Shown: in pieces, positions 25,829 to 35,170 of the stretch | Position numbering within the stretch: the stretch's first letter is position 1 | Layout: the number at the start of each line of letters is the position of its first letter | Source: an uncultured Flavobacteriales bacterium | GTDB taxonomy: Bacteria > Bacteroidota > Bacteroidia > Flavobacteriales > UBA1820 | DNA: 56,763 bases | Assembly: GCA_959608625.1 (NCBI GenBank) | Contig: CAUHQV010000013.1 | Span: forward strand, 1 to 56,763 | Reading direction: 5' to 3' | Made by a program: the position numbers and the translations under genes | Notes under the pieces: model-generated | Database searches by the model: none | What the model saw: only the letters and a program-made list of their open reading frames with translations | What the model was told of the DNA's origin: nothing

Positions 25829-27160
25829 TCACAGTTTGTATTCTTCTATTTTTCGGTAGAGAGTGGTCACACCTATGCCCATCAGGCGGGCAGCTTCCGT
25901 TTTGTTGCCGCCGGTATAGCCCAGCATCTTTTTTATATGTTGTTTTTCGATATGGGCCAGCGAAAGATCGGAAGGATCGAAAGTTTGCCCCGCTTCCCGT
26001 TGTAATTCCACCGGCAAATCCTCGGCGCGCAAAGTATCGCCTTCGGCCATGATCAGGCTCCGCTCGACGACATTGCGCAGTTCCCGCACATTTCCCGGCC
26101 ACGGATATTGCTTGAGTAATTCCAGATACCGGGGTTCGATTTTTGCAATCTGTTTTCCCATTTTCCCGGAAAACAGGGCTATAAAATGCCGTACATAATC
26201 TTCGATATCCGAAACGCGGTCGGCCAGCGAGGGCAGGCGGATACCGAATACGGACAGGCGGTAGTAGAGGTCTTCGCGAAAATTGCCCTCTTTGATTTCC
26301 TGCTGGAGGTTGCGGTTGGTCGCCGAGATGATGCGCACGTCCACTTTAGTGGGTTTGGTCTCCCCCACTTTGATGAACTCCCCGTTTTCAAGCACCCGGA
26401 GCAGTTTGGCCTGGAGTTCGACAGGCATTTCCCCGATCTCATCCAAAAACATCGTGCCTCGGTCGGCTTCTTCGAAAAGCCCCTTTTTATCTTTGTTCGC
26501 CCCGGTGAACGACCCGGCCTTGTGCCCGAACAATTCGCTTTCCAACAGTTCCCGCCCGAATGCCGAGCAGTTGACAGCCACAAATGCTTTCCCGGCCCGG
26601 GGGCTGCCGGCATGGATAGCCCGGGCGAATATTTCTTTCCCCGATCCGGTCTCCCCGGTAAGCAGTACGGCCGCATCGGTCGGGGCTACCTTACGGGCCA
26701 GTTCCACCGCCCCCCTGATCGCCTTGGAAGAACCCACCACAGTCTCGAAGGGGAGCTTCGCTCCTTCCTGTCCGACCCCGCGCAGGTTTTTGGCAGCCAA
26801 AGCTTTCTCTGCGGCCCGGCCGACCAGGGGGATGATCTTGTTGTTATCGTCCCCTTTGGTGATATAATCGAAAGCTCCGTTCTTTATCGCCTGTACTCCG
26901 TCGGGAATATTGCCGTAGGCGGTAAGCAGGATCACTTCGGCATCCGGCGCCAAGTCTTTTATTTTGGATATCAAATCCACCCCATTGCCGTCGGGAAGCT
27001 TCACGTCACATAACACCACATCGGGGTCGGCGCGTTGCAATTGTCTCAACCCGGTAGCGCAACTGTCCGCCTGGATCACTTCATACCCTTCGAGGGAAAC
27101 GATACGCGAGAGCAGCGCACGCAACTGGTCTTCGTCGTCTATGATCAGTACTTTGCTCAT
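25829..27160 (-). CDS. NtrC-type sigma-54-dependent response regulator
   Basis: The 443-residue protein has three domains. The receiver (1-118) has phospho-acceptor Asp52 and acidic residues in IIDDED. The AAA+ domain (about 140-370) has Walker A GETGSGKE (169-176), Walker B FLDEIG (238-243) and the sigma-54 contact loop as GSFTGA (216-221), Ser replacing the usual Ala. The C-terminal Fis-like HTH (about 400-443) is NKTEAARLMGIGVTTLYRKIEE. I chose the ATG at 27160 directly before the receiver fold; the longer open frame upstream is noncoding. Its position and the kdp -24/-12 promoter make it the probable activator of kdp, paired with the histidine kinase at 17430-19142. Confidence 0.92.
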   Translation of the reverse strand: MSKVLIIDDEDQLRALLSRIVSLEGYEVIQADSCATGLRQLQRADPDVVLCDVKLPDGNGVDLISKIKDLAPDAEVILLTAYGNIPDGVQAIKNGAFDYITKGDDNNKIIPLVGRAAEKALAAKNLRGVGQEGAKLPFETVVGSSKAIRGAVELARKVAPTDAAVLLTGETGSGKEIFARAIHAGSPRAGKAFVAVNCSAFGRELLESELFGHKAGSFTGANKDKKGLFEEADRGTMFLDEIGEMPVELQAKLLRVLENGEFIKVGETKPTKVDVRIISATNRNLQQEIKEGNFREDLYYRLSVFGIRLPSLADRVSDIEDYVRHFIALFSGKMGKQIAKIEPRYLELLKQYPWPGNVRELRNVVERSLIMAEGDTLRAEDLPVELQREAGQTFDPSDLSLAHIEKQHIKKMLGYTGGNKTEAARLMGIGVTTLYRKIEEYKL

Positions 27161-27318
27161 ATCCAAAATATCAGGGTGACAAAGATAAATATTATCCGGG
27201 ACGAACCCTAAATCCGGACTCTTTTTCCGACACCGCACCCGTCTTCCCTGGAAAAAAACGAGCCGCACGGAAAAGCATTTTGAACCGCAGAGCAATGGTA
27301 CCCATCATTTTTTTCCAT

Positions 27319-27326
27319 TATATTTG
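27319..27326 (+). promoter_or_regulatory. -7 promoter element of the AraC-type regulator
   Basis: TATATTTG matches TAnnTTTG exactly and lies 27 bases before the ATG at 27354, the expected leader length for this type of promoter. It is divergent from the sigma-54 regulator gene. Confidence 0.6.
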
Positions 27327-27353
27327 TTGCAGTAAAGTTTACATTTTAAAGCT

Positions 27354-28193
27354 ATGTCACAGGAAGATAAAGTCCAAGCCTCCGGCGGGGAAACGCGGTT
27401 CCACTATTCCGATGTATTCTTCAGTTGTTTTTTCAACGACGAGATAGGATGCGTCCACCAATCCCGCAACCACGCCATCAACTACGTATATTCCGGGGAA
27501 ATGATCGTGGACGACGGGAAAAAGAAAATCCATGTCCGTAAAGGAGAAAGCGTGTTCATCCGCCGAGACCACCGCGTAACGATTCACAAGAAACCGGTAG
27601 ACGGAGAACAGTACTGGGGTATCTTCCTCTCGTTCTCCCGGAATTTTCTGCGGGAAATGTTTCAGAAACTCGAGCAAGGCCGGATCCCGGCAAATACCCC
27701 GAAACTCAAGACCAGTATGCTGAAACTCCCCAAAACGGCGGAGATCGAAAGCCTGTTCAGCTCCATGATCCCTTATTTCTCATCGGAAGCCAAACCGAAG
27801 GAGGGCCTGATGAATCTCAAGCTCCAGGAAGGGCTGATGATATTGCTCGATATCGACGAAAAGTTCGCTCCGACGCTCTTCGATTTCAGCGAACCCTGGA
27901 AGATAGACATTCTCGATTTTCTCAGCCAGAACTATATGTACGAGTTCAGCCTAGAGGAATTGGCCAACTTTACGGGGCGCAGCCTGGCCACTTTCAAACG
28001 GGACTTCAAAAAGATCAGCGACCTCACCCCGCAGAAATGGCTGATACAAAAACGTCTGGAAGCAGCCTACGAAAAAATGAAAGAGGGCGGTAAAAAAGTC
28101 CAGGACGTATATGTAGAAGTGGGTTTTAAAAATCCCTCACACTTCACGACCGCTTTCAAAAGGCAATACGGTATCCCTCCTACCGCCGTCTGA
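27354..28193 (+). CDS. AraC family transcriptional regulator
   Basis: The 279-residue protein has an N-terminal sensing domain (about 15-170) with a cupin-like turn (GEMIVDDGKKKIHVRKGESVFIRRDH). A C-terminal pair of helix-turn-helix units (about 180-278) follows, with LANFTGRSLATFKRDFKKI and VQDVYVEVGFKNPSHFTTAFKRQYG. The N-terminal domain resembles the ExsA-like group. It has its own promoter and is closed by a terminator. The adjacent hydrolase gene, now interrupted by a stop codon, is a likely target. Confidence 0.9.
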   Translation: MSQEDKVQASGGETRFHYSDVFFSCFFNDEIGCVHQSRNHAINYVYSGEMIVDDGKKKIHVRKGESVFIRRDHRVTIHKKPVDGEQYWGIFLSFSRNFLREMFQKLEQGRIPANTPKLKTSMLKLPKTAEIESLFSSMIPYFSSEAKPKEGLMNLKLQEGLMILLDIDEKFAPTLFDFSEPWKIDILDFLSQNYMYEFSLEELANFTGRSLATFKRDFKKISDLTPQKWLIQKRLEAAYEKMKEGGKKVQDVYVEVGFKNPSHFTTAFKRQYGIPPTAV

Positions 28194-28238
28194 AATCCCC
28201 GAAGGCTCAGAAATTGAGCCGGACAGAAAGAAAATCCG

Positions 28239-28270
28239 AGCCCCTCAGCAAAACCGCTGCGGGGCTTTTG
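28239..28270 (+). terminator. terminator of the AraC-type regulator
   Basis: AGCCCC (28239-28244) pairs with GGGGCT (28261-28266), with an inner stem CAGC/GCTG, followed by TTTG and T-rich sequence. It starts 46 bases after the stop codon. Confidence 0.82.
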
Positions 28271-28322
28271 CCTTTATTTTGCCTGTATGGAAACCGCAAA
28301 TCGCAACCAAAATATAAATGAT

Positions 28323-29348
28323 ATGAAAACAATTGCATTAACCGTATTAACTCTTTTAAGTGGAATCATCATGGGACAAACACAAAATGTAACCGTCGCA
28401 CAGGACCTGAACCGGAAAACCTTCCCGGCCAGCGACAAAATCGAGACCCAACGGATTTCGTTCTACAACCGCCTGGGTGTAAACCTCATCGGGGATCTAT
28501 ATTTCCCAAAAGGCATGGACACAAGTAAAAAACACGCAGCCATCATCATCGGCCACCCGTTCGGAGGCTCGAAAGAGCAAAGCTCCGGCCTGTATGCCCA
28601 GACTTTGGCCGAACGGGGATTCGTCACGTTGGCATTCGACCTTTCCCGGTACGGAGAGAGTGGCGGACAGCCTCACAACGTTGCTTCCCCCGAAGGATTT
28701 GCGGAAGACTTCAGCGCCGCCGTAGACTTTATCGGGACCCGGCCGTTTGTCGACCGGGAAAGGATCGGAGTGATCGGTATCTGCGGCAGCGGCGCATTTT
28801 AGGTCAGTGCGGCCTCCGTGGACCCGCGGATAAAAGCCCTGGCTACGGTCAGCATGTACGATATGGGCCGCGCCACCCGACAGGGGCTGAACGACGTAAT
28901 CACGATGGAACAGCGCAAAGCGATCCTCAAGGAGATCGCAGAACAACGTTGGCGGGAGTTCGAAGGAGCCCCGGTCGAATACCGGAAAGGCACACCGGAA
29001 ACCATCGACGAAAACAGCGACCCTGTCGCCCGCGAGTTTTTCGACTATTACCGGACACCCCGGGGACAGCACCCGAGGGTGACTACGTATACCTCGGCAA
29101 ACAGCACCCCGGCCTTTATGCTCTACTTTCCGTTCGAGCTTATCGAAATGATCTCTCCCCGACCCATCCTGTTCATCGTCGGCGAAACGGCCCACTCCCG
29201 CTATTTCAGCGAGGACGCCTACCGGCGGGCCGCCGAACCGAAAGAACTGTATATCGTACCGGGCGCGGGGCACGTCGACCTGTACGACCGGACTGACCTT
29301 ATTCCATTCGACAAGCTGGAATCTTTCTTTAAAAACCATCTGAAATGA
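28323..29348 (+). pseudogene. alpha/beta hydrolase interrupted by an in-frame TAG
   Basis: One continuous frame from 28323 to 29348 encodes a secreted alpha/beta hydrolase of about 340 residues, like YcjY and dienelactone-hydrolase relatives. It is broken only by TAG at 28800-28802. The N terminus MKTIALTVLTLLSGIIMGQ is a signal peptide. The oxyanion region is IIIGHPFGGSKEQ, the nucleophile elbow is GICGSG just before the stop, and the acid and His regions (FIVGETAHS, GAGHVDLYD) lie after it. The stop removes Asp and His of the triad. No frameshift is needed, so one substitution, readthrough or a sequencing error are all possible. I used the second ATG because it gives a proper signal peptide. 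Confidence 0.75.
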
Positions 29349-29351
29349 ACA

Positions 29352-29806
29352 ATGGACGTATCCGAAAGAAGGAGGAAAGGGGAACTGATCCTCAAAAGCA
29401 ATCCGGACTATCCTGTACTATACGCAGCATTGTCGGGGTATCGTAGACGCTCAATGTTCCTTCTCATACCACGGATCGGGCACGCGAAGTGATCAGCGAG
29501 TTAACGGGCGGCACTATGCTTGAAGATAATGTTTTCATTGGCCCGGACAATGTATGAATCCTGAAAAAGGAATTCTACCGGAAAATCATTAGTATCCGCC
29601 TAAATTATTATTGGGAAGCAGATGCTGCCCGTTATTTTCAAGATTATACCCGGGAACTTTTTTGGAAAATACCGGAAATCCGTGGGGGTACCGGGTACGT
29701 ACAGCGATCCCTAGACCAAAAAGTTCCGGCGCTAAGGGAAGAACACTATCGACAGGATTACAAAAGCACGGGCGAAAAAGATGGGTCGTTGAATATATTG
29801 GCGTAA
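29352..29806 (+). pseudogene. decayed gene remnant, family not recognised
   Basis: A 46-codon frame (29352-29492, beginning MDVSERRRKGELIL) starts four bases after the hydrolase stop. It is followed in another frame by open segments ending at TGA 29555-29557 and TAA 29804-29806. These segments (for example VISELTGGTMLEDNVFIGPDN and DYTRELFWKIPEIRGG) have protein-like composition but no starts. Together they look like one gene broken by a frameshift and a stop. I cannot assign a family. Confidence 0.35.
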
Positions 29807-29921
29807 GTTCCTGTAACCTTGCGCCCTTTTTTCCCGTAAAATAGATTGCAGACTTTTTACAAACTCGGTTTTGTCCTGAATGGTCAAAAAACGGCTTTTT
29901 ATGTCAATTCTTGAAAAATAA

Positions 29922-29954
29922 AAAACCATGTAAATCATATATTTACATGGTTTT
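29922..29954. repeat. perfect 14-bp inverted repeat (bidirectional terminator-like)
   Basis: AAAACCATGTAAAT (29922-29935) and ATTTACATGGTTTT (29941-29954) are exact complements around five bases. The A/T ends give it a terminator-like form on either strand. The rest of the 29807-30370 spacer shows no supportable gene. Confidence 0.6.
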
Positions 29955-30153
29955 ACAAGACTAACGGAGAGAGCGATCCCTTTCTCCTGTAATTATTCTG
30001 AAATCATCTTTTTAAGGCTTCATTTTTGACAGCTTAAACTTTCTACAAATATGGGGTTCAAGCCCGCAACGGGTTTTTTCCCGATATGTCAATATTTCTG
30101 CTTTAGAATGCCGGAATCAATAAAATCAGGCCGACAGTCATCCCATGCAAAAA

Positions 30154-30176
30154 GGGAACCGCTTTCAGCGGTTCCC
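30154..30176 (-). terminator. terminator downstream of fimbrial locus A
   Basis: GGGAACCGCT (30154-30163) pairs exactly with AGCGGTTCCC (30167-30176) around a three-base loop. Read on the minus strand it is followed by TTTTTGC. It is about 195 bases beyond the stop of the last locus A gene. Confidence 0.75.
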
Positions 30177-30370
30177 TCCCGTCATACCTAAAACAACAAC
30201 TCTACTCTAAGCAGATACGCCGGGAACTAAAGCCGGGCCATAGTTTTGCGACAGTCTATGATCCCGTTAAAAAACAAAAAAATGGTAATGAAAAATAGGT
30301 TAGGGTTACTAGTATTATCTTGATATTTCATTTATTGCATAGGGTGATTGCTTACACATGGCATCGAATT

Positions 30371-32932
30371 TTAGTTATTCCGGACGCACCGCAACGTAAA
30401 GGCCGATCTTTTACTGGAAGAAAAGAATACAGAGTTGTCCGGAGAACTTATAACCGGATACCACATGTCTTCTCCCCCATTACCTTGTGAACTGGTGGAG
30501 GATGACAGGATCAAAAGCGCAGCTCCCGGTTCCTGAAGACTTCCGTCATTGCTTATCCGGTGTCCGGCTGCCGGAAAGAACAGCGAAGCATACTGGCGGT
30601 CGCTGCCCACGACAGGATTATAGAAAAGGGCCCCTATGTAGCCCACGTCTTTCGTCTGCCACGAAACAGCGGTATTGGGTTCTCCGTACTCTCCGTAAGA
30701 AGGGTTATTATGGGCCCTCCGGTCGAAAAATCCGTCTGCATAAAAACCCCATCTAATGTTGGCAGGGCCCGACGAATTCCCGACGGGAGGGCTGCTGTAC
30801 AAAGACTGCCTTAGTTGCGACGTGGCTATTTGGGCGTCGGAAGCGTTTGAAGCATAGGCGTTGGTGGGCCCGTCATTAGGCCTGTGGTAACCGTCCGGAC
30901 AGCTTTCGTACGTCCCCGAAACATTGGGTTCCCAGAAATTGGGATTGGCAGTGGTCGCCCAGGAAGTAGGCGCACCGATAGGTATGACCGGACTATAGGC
31001 ATAACGCGCATTCCCTATGGAAGCCCATTGGAAGAACGCGCCCGCCTGGGAAGGGTAATCCGTGAACTTGGAGTTTGCCCTGTTTGCCGCTATCTGGACA
31101 TATTGTTGGGTGGTCAGAGTCGTGGCTGTAGTATTGTAGGGAGAGAAACGGACTGCCGCTGCGCCCCGGGTACCTGTGGCATTGGCATCGGTCGGGGCCA
31201 TCAGATAGTCCGGGTTGTCGCCCTGGCGCAGGAAGATCAGGTGGGGTTTCGTCGAATTATTATAGCGCACCAGCACTAACGCGTAACGCGCCGGCTTGTT
31301 TTCGGTAGGCGCATAGGCCGAGGTCAGCCCGATCCGGAAGTAAATTTCGCCGCCGGCAGCGGCAGTTCCATTGGCCGAGGAGAAATAACCCGGGACATTA
31401 TACAATGCATCGCTCCCTGCATTGTTCATATCCGCCGGAGTTTCACTTGTGTTATTCCAGGTAATTCCCGCATCGGAGGACTCAGCCGTACTGAACACAA
31501 TATCCCCCGGCTTCCATGATCCGTCCGTCCACAGCACCGACGCATCCCAGCTCCCCGCCTGCGCGGCGGCGATAGGCATCCGGATAATCCGCTCACCCTT
31601 CTGCCCGGCTTTCCAGAAAGCGCCGACATAGGTGTTTGAAATATAAGAATCATAATACGTTACCCCATTGTTGGGCAACTGAACCACATCGATCAGGGCG
31701 GCGGGATTGCCGTCCTGGGTAATCGTCCCGTCTACGGTTATAGAACTATTGTTGTTAGGATTTGGGGCAAACCGCCATACATACAAAGTCTGGTTTCCCG
31801 ATCCTGTATACGAATTGCCGGGCAACAACGGGCCGCTACCGTCCATATTCTCGACCTCCGCGGGAGAAAGGAGCCCGGCCGCCCACTGTTGTAAATGGGC
31901 CAGATTGTCGCAAATGACGAATCTGGAACTGGCGGAAAGCGTCCAATCGACCGGCGAACCGTTCGACACCGTCACTTCGAACTGGGAGAACCCTCCCGTA
32001 GGGGGCAATACGATCTTGTCCGGGGAGAGCAGCAGGACGGCATCGGGGTGAACCGACAGACTGTAATTGATGCGCTGTCCGGCAGCCCATACACGGCCAC
32101 CCAGATCGAACTCCACTTCGCGCCCGTCGTCGATACTAACGATCAACTTGGCGCCTGCAGGCAGCGTCTGCGGGATCATCATCAGGTAGCCGTCGCCAGT
32201 ATTGACCAACTGGGATGTCGAACCCAGATCCGCCCCGTTCACTGTAGCCTCGAAATTGCCTGCGGATGCAGCGGATGTATTCCACGAGAAAGTCCCGTCG
32301 GCCAGGGTTGTCAGCGTTCCGCTGGTCTTGGCCCCCTGTACCTCTATTTTGGTGATTTTTCCCTGCCCGACGGCTTTAAAACCGATGCTGGTCAGCACAT
32401 GCCGCATCTGGAAATTCACAGGCGAAGAGCCCTGCGATTTATTCAGATCCGCCCTCAGGGCGGATACCATCAGGTCGGGCTGATCCGAGCAATTGGTAGG
32501 CACCGTATACGAAATGGAAGGTATACCCGACGTAGCGTTCACGGTAATACCGTTGGCCGCATTCGCATAGGGCGAATAGGAGAAAAAGCTCACGTTGGCA
32601 TCCGCCGCACCGGGCCAGTAGACCGGATTGGCATAACTCCACGCACCTGCGTTATTAGTCACCAGGACATGGTTCATGAAATTAGGGGTGGTTGTCGTGT
32701 CCTGCGCCGCCCAGTTATTGGAAGGCCCGTTGCCGGTATAATAGGCGAATACCCCCATATTGGGAATGTCGGCGGCCGATCCGATCGGGGTTCCCCGGGT
32801 AACGGAAGTCTCGTCGCTGGCCGCAAACCCGATCGACCCGCCGTGACCCGTCTCCCAGCCGGCCTCTTTCGAACAGGAAACCGCCAGCAGGGAAATGACC
32901 AGGCCCGCATATATAATTTTGTTTTTTTTCAT
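30371..32932 (-). CDS. long fimbrillin-family lipoprotein
   Basis: The 853-residue product starts MKKNKIIYAGLVISLLAVSCSKE, a lipoprotein signal with lipid-modified Cys near residue 20. The fimbrillin-like N-terminal part carries T-R-G after the first strands (ETSVTRGTPIG), as in Mfa/fimbrillin_2 proteins. The middle part is Ig/BACON-like. The C-terminal domain (SCPDGYHRPND ... SAFTLRCVRN) resembles FISUMP-type surface domains. The upstream ATG giving 14 more residues was rejected because it would bury the signal. It is the last gene of locus A and is probably a pilus tip or surface adhesin. Confidence 0.8.
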   Translation of the reverse strand: MKKNKIIYAGLVISLLAVSCSKEAGWETGHGGSIGFAASDETSVTRGTPIGSAADIPNMGVFAYYTGNGPSNNWAAQDTTTTPNFMNHVLVTNNAGAWSYANPVYWPGAADANVSFFSYSPYANAANGITVNATSGIPSISYTVPTNCSDQPDLMVSALRADLNKSQGSSPVNFQMRHVLTSIGFKAVGQGKITKIEVQGAKTSGTLTTLADGTFSWNTSAASAGNFEATVNGADLGSTSQLVNTGDGYLMMIPQTLPAGAKLIVSIDDGREVEFDLGGRVWAAGQRINYSLSVHPDAVLLLSPDKIVLPPTGGFSQFEVTVSNGSPVDWTLSASSRFVICDNLAHLQQWAAGLLSPAEVENMDGSGPLLPGNSYTGSGNQTLYVWRFAPNPNNNSSITVDGTITQDGNPAALIDVVQLPNNGVTYYDSYISNTYVGAFWKAGQKGERIIRMPIAAAQAGSWDASVLWTDGSWKPGDIVFSTAESSDAGITWNNTSETPADMNNAGSDALYNVPGYFSSANGTAAAGGEIYFRIGLTSAYAPTENKPARYALVLVRYNNSTKPHLIFLRQGDNPDYLMAPTDANATGTRGAAAVRFSPYNTTATTLTTQQYVQIAANRANSKFTDYPSQAGAFFQWASIGNARYAYSPVIPIGAPTSWATTANPNFWEPNVSGTYESCPDGYHRPNDGPTNAYASNASDAQIATSQLRQSLYSSPPVGNSSGPANIRWGFYADGFFDRRAHNNPSYGEYGEPNTAVSWQTKDVGYIGALFYNPVVGSDRQYASLFFPAAGHRISNDGSLQEPGAALLILSSSTSSQGNGGEDMWYPVISSPDNSVFFSSSKRSAFTLRCVRNN

Positions 32933-33002
32933 CGCTGTAAATTCTAAATTCTTAGTGACCGGAGGAAGTATCACCCTCCTCCGGCCTATGCCCTGTCAAA
33001 AA

Positions 33003-33947
33003 TTAGGGCTGCACCAAAGGGATATCCGAACCGCTGGTCCACGGGTTCACGTCGGCCGAGAAAATGATCTGGTCGCCGAAAATATTCTCTCCTTCCGGAT
33101 CGGTGGAAAGATCGGATATGATCAGTTTCACATTGTACAGCTTGCCCGGTACGAAAGCATCGGTCTGAATGTCATTCGTTACAATGGTATATTTGCTCAA
33201 ACCACCGTTGTAAACAGCCGTATTGGTGTCCTTCGTGATGACAACGCCACTTACAACCTGAATTTCACAACCGACCGAATTTTGCGGCATGATCATAAAG
33301 GGAACGCTGCCCGATACTGCGGAGCCCGAATAGGTGGCCGGTCCGCCCGACCGTGCACCCCAGGTAAACGGAGTGGCCATCGGATTGACCGTGGCTGTGG
33401 TCGCATTTACCAAAAGGCTTGCCGTCCCGCCGGTAAAAGAAACGCTGTACCCGGCATCTTTCAGTTCATCGGTCAGGTCTACGGTGATCGTTACCTTGGA
33501 AAGCATATGCGCAAACAGGAAATTGACAACTCCTGTATTTGCTTTGGTCGCATTTAAAATCGGTTCGGCGATCGTAAAGTCTTCCTTGGCATCGGCCGGG
33601 ACGGTATAAGTGATCGAAAGGTTGGGATAAGCGGACGAGGTAGCCGCTACTGATGCCGGGGCCCACGAATAAAAATCGACGGTACCGGAAGTGGGCCAGT
33701 AATGCGCGCCACCCTGGGGATCGTTTGTAAGCCCGTTGATCACGTCGTTGATATACCAACCGGTAGTCGACCCGGTCCATTTTGCATAGACCTGATAACT
33801 GGAACTCGCATCGTTTGCCGCCCGGGTCGGCCGGTTGTTGAGATTGGCAAACTGGATCGCATTGGAGCTCGCAAGGTCCAGGGTTTCTTCTTTCGAGCAG
33901 CTCGTCAATGCGACGATAGCTGCTGCTGTGATTAAAAATTTCTTCAT
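33003..33947 (-). CDS. fimbrillin family lipoprotein
   Basis: The 314-residue lipoprotein has signal MKKFLITAAAIVALTSC with lipid-modified Cys at residue 17. The fimbrillin fold follows: RPTRAAND, YWPTSGTVDFYSWAP, LFAHMLSKVTITVDLTDEL, a typical fimbrillin helper strand. The F-A-H-x-L-S-K-V-T segment is common to Bacteroidales fimbrillins. The TR-A site after residue 36 could be cut by a gingipain-like protease during polymerisation, by analogy with FimA and Mfa1. It precedes the long fimbrillin gene. Confidence 0.85.
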   Translation of the reverse strand: MKKFLITAAAIVALTSCSKEETLDLASSNAIQFANLNNRPTRAANDASSSYQVYAKWTGSTTGWYINDVINGLTNDPQGGAHYWPTSGTVDFYSWAPASVAATSSAYPNLSITYTVPADAKEDFTIAEPILNATKANTGVVNFLFAHMLSKVTITVDLTDELKDAGYSVSFTGGTASLLVNATTATVNPMATPFTWGARSGGPATYSGSAVSGSVPFMIMPQNSVGCEIQVVSGVVITKDTNTAVYNGGLSKYTIVTNDIQTDAFVPGKLYNVKLIISDLSTDPEGENIFGDQIIFSADVNPWTSGSDIPLVQP

Positions 33948-34114
33948 CTTTGGTTACTTTATTTTACATTACTATTTTTTACACTGCTTTTTTCATTTTT
34001 CCTAATATCGTTCGTTACCTATATCGGTAACTGCTTTTCGGGAGACTCCCCTCCCTTTTTTGTTTTTCTATGCTAACTCATCTTTTGCAAGGGTTTTTCA
34101 AAGGATTTTAGTTA

Positions 34115-35170
34115 TTAATTGGTCTTTAGCGGGACATCGATCTCGTCCCAGTCTATGAGTTCCGTATCGAAACCGGAGCCTCCGCCTCCCCCTTCAGGTT
34201 CTACGTCGGGTAATGCTTCCGGCAGCTCCAGATATAGTTTCAGAGTAGTCGCTCCGTGCCCCTCGGGCAGGAATTCGATCAGGCCGGTCACATCCACGAC
34301 CTGGTTTACCAGAGTCCTGTCCTTATCGACCAAAACGAAGAGGAAGTCCAGCAGAACGGGACTGTTCCTCTGGGGGTCAATATCTGCCGGCTGTTCGCCC
34401 AGAAGCCCTAACGTATACACCGTCGTTGAAATGGTGCCGTCTTTCACAGAACCTGGATCATACGTCCGGCCGTTCATCGTGAATTGTTCTGTCGCCGGAA
34501 GCAGGGTATTCCTGTCCGCATCGAAATTGTACGACTCGGCCACTCCCCGTAAATCGACCAAGGCCGGCATACGGGCGTTATTCAGACCCCTGACATGAAC
34601 CGTAATATTGAATTCATGCACTTTACGTTCCGGCAGCAAACCTACCAAGGCATTGACAGATGCCTCCAATGCAGGATTGACGGGCCCGGAAGAATTCGTA
34701 TATACGGCCATTTCCTGGGTCACTTCAAAATCGTCCACGATCACTGAAGCGAGAACCTCCGGCTGGCGGACATAGGTGTCGCCGGCAATCCGGGTACGGG
34801 GACTGGGATCCGGAAGCAGATAGGCTTCCAATGTGGCCAGATTTTCATGCCCTTTGATGCCTATGCCATTGATCTGCCCCCGGATCTCATTGAAAATAAC
34901 GACCTTATACCGCCCGACAGGCACATTCACATAAGACTGTATAACCTTGTCACTATTCTCAAACCGGTGTTCCAGAGCTAATTTCCCATCGCCACGGTTA
35001 TAGAATAATGCCGTAACGTTCTGGGGGTCTATGTGGGCTTTCGTCCACACGCTTCCTATCGGGATTTTGGCATACTGGATGCACTCCTCGTCCAACGGAC
35101 GACGATAACACGAATACAGAACCGACATACAAGCCAGTACCAATAAACTATATTTATAGAACGATCTCAT
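34115..35170 (-). CDS. DUF5119 lipoprotein of the fimbrial locus
   Basis: The 351-residue product has a lipoprotein signal (LLVLACMSVLYSC, Cys21). Its body (VTALFYNRGDGKLALEHRFENSD ... VPVGRYKVVIFNE) matches the DUF5119 family, which is repeatedly found with fimbrillins and DUF3575 proteins in Bacteroidales. This family looks like a Mfa2/FimB-type membrane anchor. The start overlaps the DUF3575 stop by four bases (ATGA), so the two are coupled. Confidence 0.82.
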   Translation of the reverse strand: MRSFYKYSLLVLACMSVLYSCYRRPLDEECIQYAKIPIGSVWTKAHIDPQNVTALFYNRGDGKLALEHRFENSDKVIQSYVNVPVGRYKVVIFNEIRGQINGIGIKGHENLATLEAYLLPDPSPRTRIAGDTYVRQPEVLASVIVDDFEVTQEMAVYTNSSGPVNPALEASVNALVGLLPERKVHEFNITVHVRGLNNARMPALVDLRGVAESYNFDADRNTLLPATEQFTMNGRTYDPGSVKDGTISTTVYTLGLLGEQPADIDPQRNSPVLLDFLFVLVDKDRTLVNQVVDVTGLIEFLPEGHGATTLKLYLELPEALPDVEPEGGGGGSGFDTELIDWDEIDVPLKTN

